Origin: CAG-452 sp045531335
Lineage (GTDB): Bacteria; Bacillota; Clostridia; TANB77; CAG-508
NCBI GenBank assembly: GCA_045531335.1
Contig: JAZSDU010000049.1
Coordinates: forward strand, 1-64,000
DNA length: 64,000 bases
Reading direction: 5' to 3'
The position numbers were made by a program, and so were the translations under genes. Below, in pieces: positions 60,397-64,000 of this stretch (within the stretch, counting starts at the first letter, position 1; each line of letters starts with the position of its first letter). The notes below the pieces were generated by a model. That model was not told where the DNA came from and searched no databases. It saw only the letters and a program-made list of their open reading frames with translations.

Positions 60397-63300
60397 ATGG
60401 AAAACAAAGAAGTAAAAGACGAATTAGAGATATTCAATAAATTAAAAGTAGGTTTAGCATCTGATGAAAAAATAAGAGAATGGTCAAAAGGTGAAGTTAA
60501 AAAACCAGAAACTATTAATTATAGAACTCTAAAACCAGAAAAAGATGGTTTGTTCTGTGAAAAGATATTTGGACCTACAAAAGACTGGGAATGTCATTGT
60601 GGTAAATATAAAAGAGTAAGATATAAAGGAATAATATGTGATAGATGTGGTGTTGAAGTAACAAAGTCAAAAGTAAGACGTGAAAGAATGGGACACATAG
60701 AACTTGCTGCACCAGTTGCTCATATTTGGTATTTTAAGGGAATTCCAAGTAGAGTTGCATTATTATTAGATATTTCTCCAAGAAGTTTAGAGAAAGTTAT
60801 ATATTTTGCATCATATATAGTACTTGATAAAGGAACATCAGAACTTTCAAAATGCCAAGTATTAACAGAAAAAGAATATAGAGAAGCTGAAGAAAAATAT
60901 GGAAAAGGATCTTTCACAGCTAAAATGGGTGCAGAAGCGATAAAAACTTTATTACAAGAAGTAGATTTAGAAAAATTATCAGCTAAACTAAAAAAAGAAG
61001 TAGAAAAAGCAAGTGAACAGAAAAAAGCAAAACTTGTTAAAAGATTAGATACAGTAGAAAGCTTTAGATTATCTGGAAACAAACCAGAATGGATGGTAAT
61101 GAGTGTTATACCAGTAATACCACCAGAAATAAGACCAATGGTTCAATTAGATGGTGGAAGATTTGCAACATCTGACTTAAACGACTTGTATAGAAGAGTT
61201 ATAAATAGAAATAACAGATTAAAAAGATTATTAGAATTAGGTGCACCAGAAATAATTGTAAGAAATGAAAAAAGAATGTTACAAGAATCTGTAGATGCAT
61301 TAATAGACAATGGAAGAAGAGGAAGACCAGTAACAGGTGCTGGAAACAGACCATTAAAATCATTATCAGATATGCTTAAAGGAAAACAAGGACGTTTCCG
61401 TCAAAACCTACTTGGAAAACGTGTTGACTATTCAGGACGTTCAGTTATCGTAGTTGGACCTGAACTTAAAATTTATCAATGTGGACTTCCAAAAGAAATG
61501 GCTATAGAATTATTCAAACCATTTGTAATGAGAGAATTGGTCGGAAGAGGACTTGCTCACAATATTAAAAATGCAAAAAGAATGGTAGAAAAATTAAGAC
61601 CAGAAGTATGGGATATATTAGAAGAAGTAATTGCTGATCACCCAGTAATGTTAAACCGTGCTCCTACACTACATAGATTAGGTATTCAAGCATTTGAACC
61701 TGTATTAGTAGAAGGAAGAGCTATAAAACTTCATCCATTAGTATGTACAGCATTCAATGCTGACTTCGACGGAGACCAAATGGCGGTTCACGTTCCGTTA
61801 TCTCCAGAAGCACAAGCAGAAGCAAGATATTTAATGCTATCTGTAAATAACCTTTTAAAACCACAAGATGGTAAACCAGTTACAGTACCAACACAAGATA
61901 TGATACTTGGTAGTTACTATCTAACAATGCAAATAGATGGTGAAAAAGGTGAAGGTATGTATTTCAAAGATGTAGATGAAGCACTTCTTGCTTATCAAAA
62001 CGGAGATGTTGGATTACATGCAAAAGTAAAAGTTAGATTAACTAAAGAAATAGATGGAGAAAAGAAAACAAAAACGATTCAAACAACAGTAGGAAGATTA
62101 ATATACAACGAGCAAATTCCTCAAGATTTAGGATTTGTTGATAGAACAAACCCTGAAAAAGAATTTGATTTAGAAATAGATTTTGCAGTTATGAAAAAGA
62201 ACCTAGGAACAATTGTTGCAAAATGTATAGACAAACATGGATTAAATAGAGCTGCAGAATTGTTAGACTATATTAAAGCATTAGGATTTAAATATTCTAC
62301 AAGAGGTGCAATAACTGTGTCAGTTCACGACGTTGCAGTTCCAGAAGCTAAAAAGAAAATATTAGCAGATGGAGAAAAACAAGTAGAAGAAATAGCAAAA
62401 CAATATAGAAGAGGTTTAATAACAGAAGAAGAAAGATATTCATCAATAATCAAAGTATGGGAAAAAGCAACAAATGATGTTACAGAGGCAATGAAAGACA
62501 ATTTTGATGAATTAAATCCAATATATATGATGGCTCAATCTGGAGCAAGAGGAAACATGAACCAATTACGTCAAATTGCTGGTATGCGTGGACTTATGGC
62601 TAACACATCTGGTAAAGCAGTTGAAATTCCAATTAAATCATGCTTCAGAGAAGGATTAGACGTTCTAGAATACTTCGTTTCTTCACACGGTGCTAGAAAA
62701 GGTTTAGCAGATACAGCCTTAAGAACAGCTGACTCTGGATACTTAACAAGAAGATTGGTTGATGTATCTCAAGATATAATAGTAAGAGAACCTGATTGTG
62801 GTACAACAGAAGGAATTGAAATAGAAGATATTAAAGATGGAAACCAAATAATAGAAAAATTACATGAAAGACTAGTTGGTAGATATGCTTTAAAAGACAT
62901 AGTAAATCCAGAAACAAAAGAATTAATAGTAGATAGTAATACATTAATTACACCAGATATAGCCGACAAAGTAATAGCTGCAGGAATAACAAAAGTAGAA
63001 GTACGTTCAGTATTAGGATGTAAAACAAAACATGGTGTTTGTAGTAAATGCTATGGTATGGGTCTTGCTACAAGAAAAGAAGTTAACATTGGTGAAGCAG
63101 TTGGAATTATAGCTGCACAATCAATTGGTGAACCAGGTACACAGCTTACAATGAGAACATTCCACACAGGTGGTGTAGCAGGAGGAGATATCACACAAGG
63201 TTTACCTAGGGTTGAAGAGTTATTTGAAGCAAGAAAACCAAAGGGACTTGCTGTAATTTCTGAAATAGACGGAACAGTTAAAATTGAAGAAGTTAAGAAA

Positions 63301-63942
63301 AGAAAAGAAGTTACAATTACAAGTAAAGACAATTCAAAAACATATGCAATTAGTTTCGGTTCTAAATTAAAAGTAAAAGAAGGAGACGAAATTAAAGCAG
63401 GAGATCCAATTACAGAAGGTTCAATTAATCCAAATGAAATATTAGCTATTAAAGGACCAGAAGGGGTTTATAAATATTTAACATCTGAAGTTCAAAAAGT
63501 ATATAGAAACCAAGGTGTTGATATTAATGATAAACATATCGAGGTTATAGGAAGACAAATGCTTAGAAAAATAAAAATAGATGATAATGGGGACACAGGA
63601 ATGTTCGCAGGTTCATTAGTTGATATTAATGAGTTTAATGAAGAAAATGAAAAAGTAATAGCAGAAGGATTAAGACCTGCAACAGGAACAAGAACATTAC
63701 TTGGTATCACAAAAGCATCACTTGCAACAGAAAGTTTCTTATCAGCTGCATCATTCCAAGAAACCACAAGAGTATTGACAGAAGCAGCAATAAAGGGAAA
63801 AGTTGACTCACTAATAGGGTTAAAAGAAAATGTTATTATAGGAAAACTAATTCCAGCAGGAACAGGTATGCAAGCATACAGAAATGTAAAAATAAATACT
63901 GAAGAACAAGAAGAACAAACAGGAGAATCAGTAGCAGAATAA
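60397..63942 (+). CDS. rpoC: RNA polymerase beta-prime subunit
   Basis: 1181 aa. Zinc ribbon CHCGKYKRVRYKGIICDRCG near residue 66-82, active-site NADFDGDQMAVHVPLS, bridge helix and trigger loop ARGNMNQLRQIAGMRG, second zinc site CKTKHGVCSKCYGMGL. Full-length and in the usual order after rpoB. AAGGGGG before ATG. No CGG in frame in 1181 codons. Confidence 0.99.
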   Translation: MENKEVKDELEIFNKLKVGLASDEKIREWSKGEVKKPETINYRTLKPEKDGLFCEKIFGPTKDWECHCGKYKRVRYKGIICDRCGVEVTKSKVRRERMGHIELAAPVAHIWYFKGIPSRVALLLDISPRSLEKVIYFASYIVLDKGTSELSKCQVLTEKEYREAEEKYGKGSFTAKMGAEAIKTLLQEVDLEKLSAKLKKEVEKASEQKKAKLVKRLDTVESFRLSGNKPEWMVMSVIPVIPPEIRPMVQLDGGRFATSDLNDLYRRVINRNNRLKRLLELGAPEIIVRNEKRMLQESVDALIDNGRRGRPVTGAGNRPLKSLSDMLKGKQGRFRQNLLGKRVDYSGRSVIVVGPELKIYQCGLPKEMAIELFKPFVMRELVGRGLAHNIKNAKRMVEKLRPEVWDILEEVIADHPVMLNRAPTLHRLGIQAFEPVLVEGRAIKLHPLVCTAFNADFDGDQMAVHVPLSPEAQAEARYLMLSVNNLLKPQDGKPVTVPTQDMILGSYYLTMQIDGEKGEGMYFKDVDEALLAYQNGDVGLHAKVKVRLTKEIDGEKKTKTIQTTVGRLIYNEQIPQDLGFVDRTNPEKEFDLEIDFAVMKKNLGTIVAKCIDKHGLNRAAELLDYIKALGFKYSTRGAITVSVHDVAVPEAKKKILADGEKQVEEIAKQYRRGLITEEERYSSIIKVWEKATNDVTEAMKDNFDELNPIYMMAQSGARGNMNQLRQIAGMRGLMANTSGKAVEIPIKSCFREGLDVLEYFVSSHGARKGLADTALRTADSGYLTRRLVDVSQDIIVREPDCGTTEGIEIEDIKDGNQIIEKLHERLVGRYALKDIVNPETKELIVDSNTLITPDIADKVIAAGITKVEVRSVLGCKTKHGVCSKCYGMGLATRKEVNIGEAVGIIAAQSIGEPGTQLTMRTFHTGGVAGGDITQGLPRVEELFEARKPKGLAVISEIDGTVKIEEVKKRKEVTITSKDNSKTYAISFGSKLKVKEGDEIKAGDPITEGSINPNEILAIKGPEGVYKYLTSEVQKVYRNQGVDINDKHIEVIGRQMLRKIKIDDNGDTGMFAGSLVDINEFNEENEKVIAEGLRPATGTRTLLGITKASLATESFLSAASFQETTRVLTEAAIKGKVDSLIGLKENVIIGKLIPAGTGMQAYRNVKINTEEQEEQTGESVAE

Positions 63943-63969
63943 AAAAGTGGGGTAATACCCCACTTTTTT
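63943..63969 (+). terminator. rpoC terminator
   Basis: AAAAAAGTGGGG-TAAT-ACCCCACTTTTTT directly after the stop. Confidence 0.92.
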
Positions 63970-63973
63970 AAAA

Positions 63974-64000
63974 TGTAGGGGCTAACTCTGTTCGCCCGCG
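63974..64000. repeat. TGTAGGGG-family repeat cut by window edge
   Basis: TGTAGGGGCTAACTCTGTTC followed by GCCCGCG, nearly the same as the first half of the 60319 copy. Confidence 0.8.

Noticed and set aside
1..64000. CRISPR arrays, tRNA or rRNA genes, insertion sequences
   Set aside because: No regularly spaced direct repeats, no cloverleaf-like sequences with CCA-type ends and no transposase motifs were seen.

Overview
The window is low-G+C Bacillota DNA (AGA-rich arginine usage, strong AGGAGG ribosome sites, sigma-A promoters, rplI-dnaB-tilS-ftsH gene order) and looks like an anaerobic, gut-type Clostridia. No tRNA, rRNA, CRISPR array or transposase gene was seen.

Layout. Positions 1 to about 38.3 kb are a siphovirus-type prophage. 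A large serine recombinase and a CI-like S24 repressor read leftward. A Cro-like gene under an operator-covered promoter opens the rightward genes: Gp157, a Sak4-type ATPase, an SSB-like protein, HNH, a replication initiator, DUF1064, an RNA ligase, YopX and many small proteins. An ArpU-like late regulator and a roughly 550-nt highly structured non-coding region follow. Then come terminase, portal, MuF head protein, scaffold, capsid, connectors, tail tube, G/GT chaperones with a -1 slippery site, tape measure, Dit, tail fibres, holin and a C39-peptidase lysin. From 38.2 to 41.9 kb lie a candidate small RNA, an XRE regulator, a promoter with three Spo0A-box-like repeats before a peptidoglycan hydrolase, and a three-gene IbrA/IbrB-like cassette. 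From 42.3 kb on is host core: rplI, dnaB, tilS, ftsH, two secreted or membrane proteins, purN, purF, a Crp/Fnr regulator, an NrdD-like protein lacking catalytic residues, an L,D-transpeptidase, rpoB and rpoC. The host part is dotted with GC-rich palindromic repeats (TGTAGGGGCG...CGCCCG), one of them inside tilS.

Main observation. Thirteen genes (prophage and host, including purN and the large terminase) are broken by the same event at 17 sites. One extra C sits exactly on a codon boundary in front of a glycine codon, so the zero-frame codon is CGG (CGGA 16 times, CGGC once). Skipping the C, or reading CGGN as a four-base glycine codon, restores each protein, usually at a family-conserved Gly. 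I found no in-frame CGG used as ordinary arginine anywhere else in the window, rpoB and rpoC included. The simplest biological reading is a natural +1 or quadruplet decoding of CGGN as glycine, used by host and prophage alike. A systematic base-calling artefact is the main alternative and is argued against by the strict reading-frame phasing.
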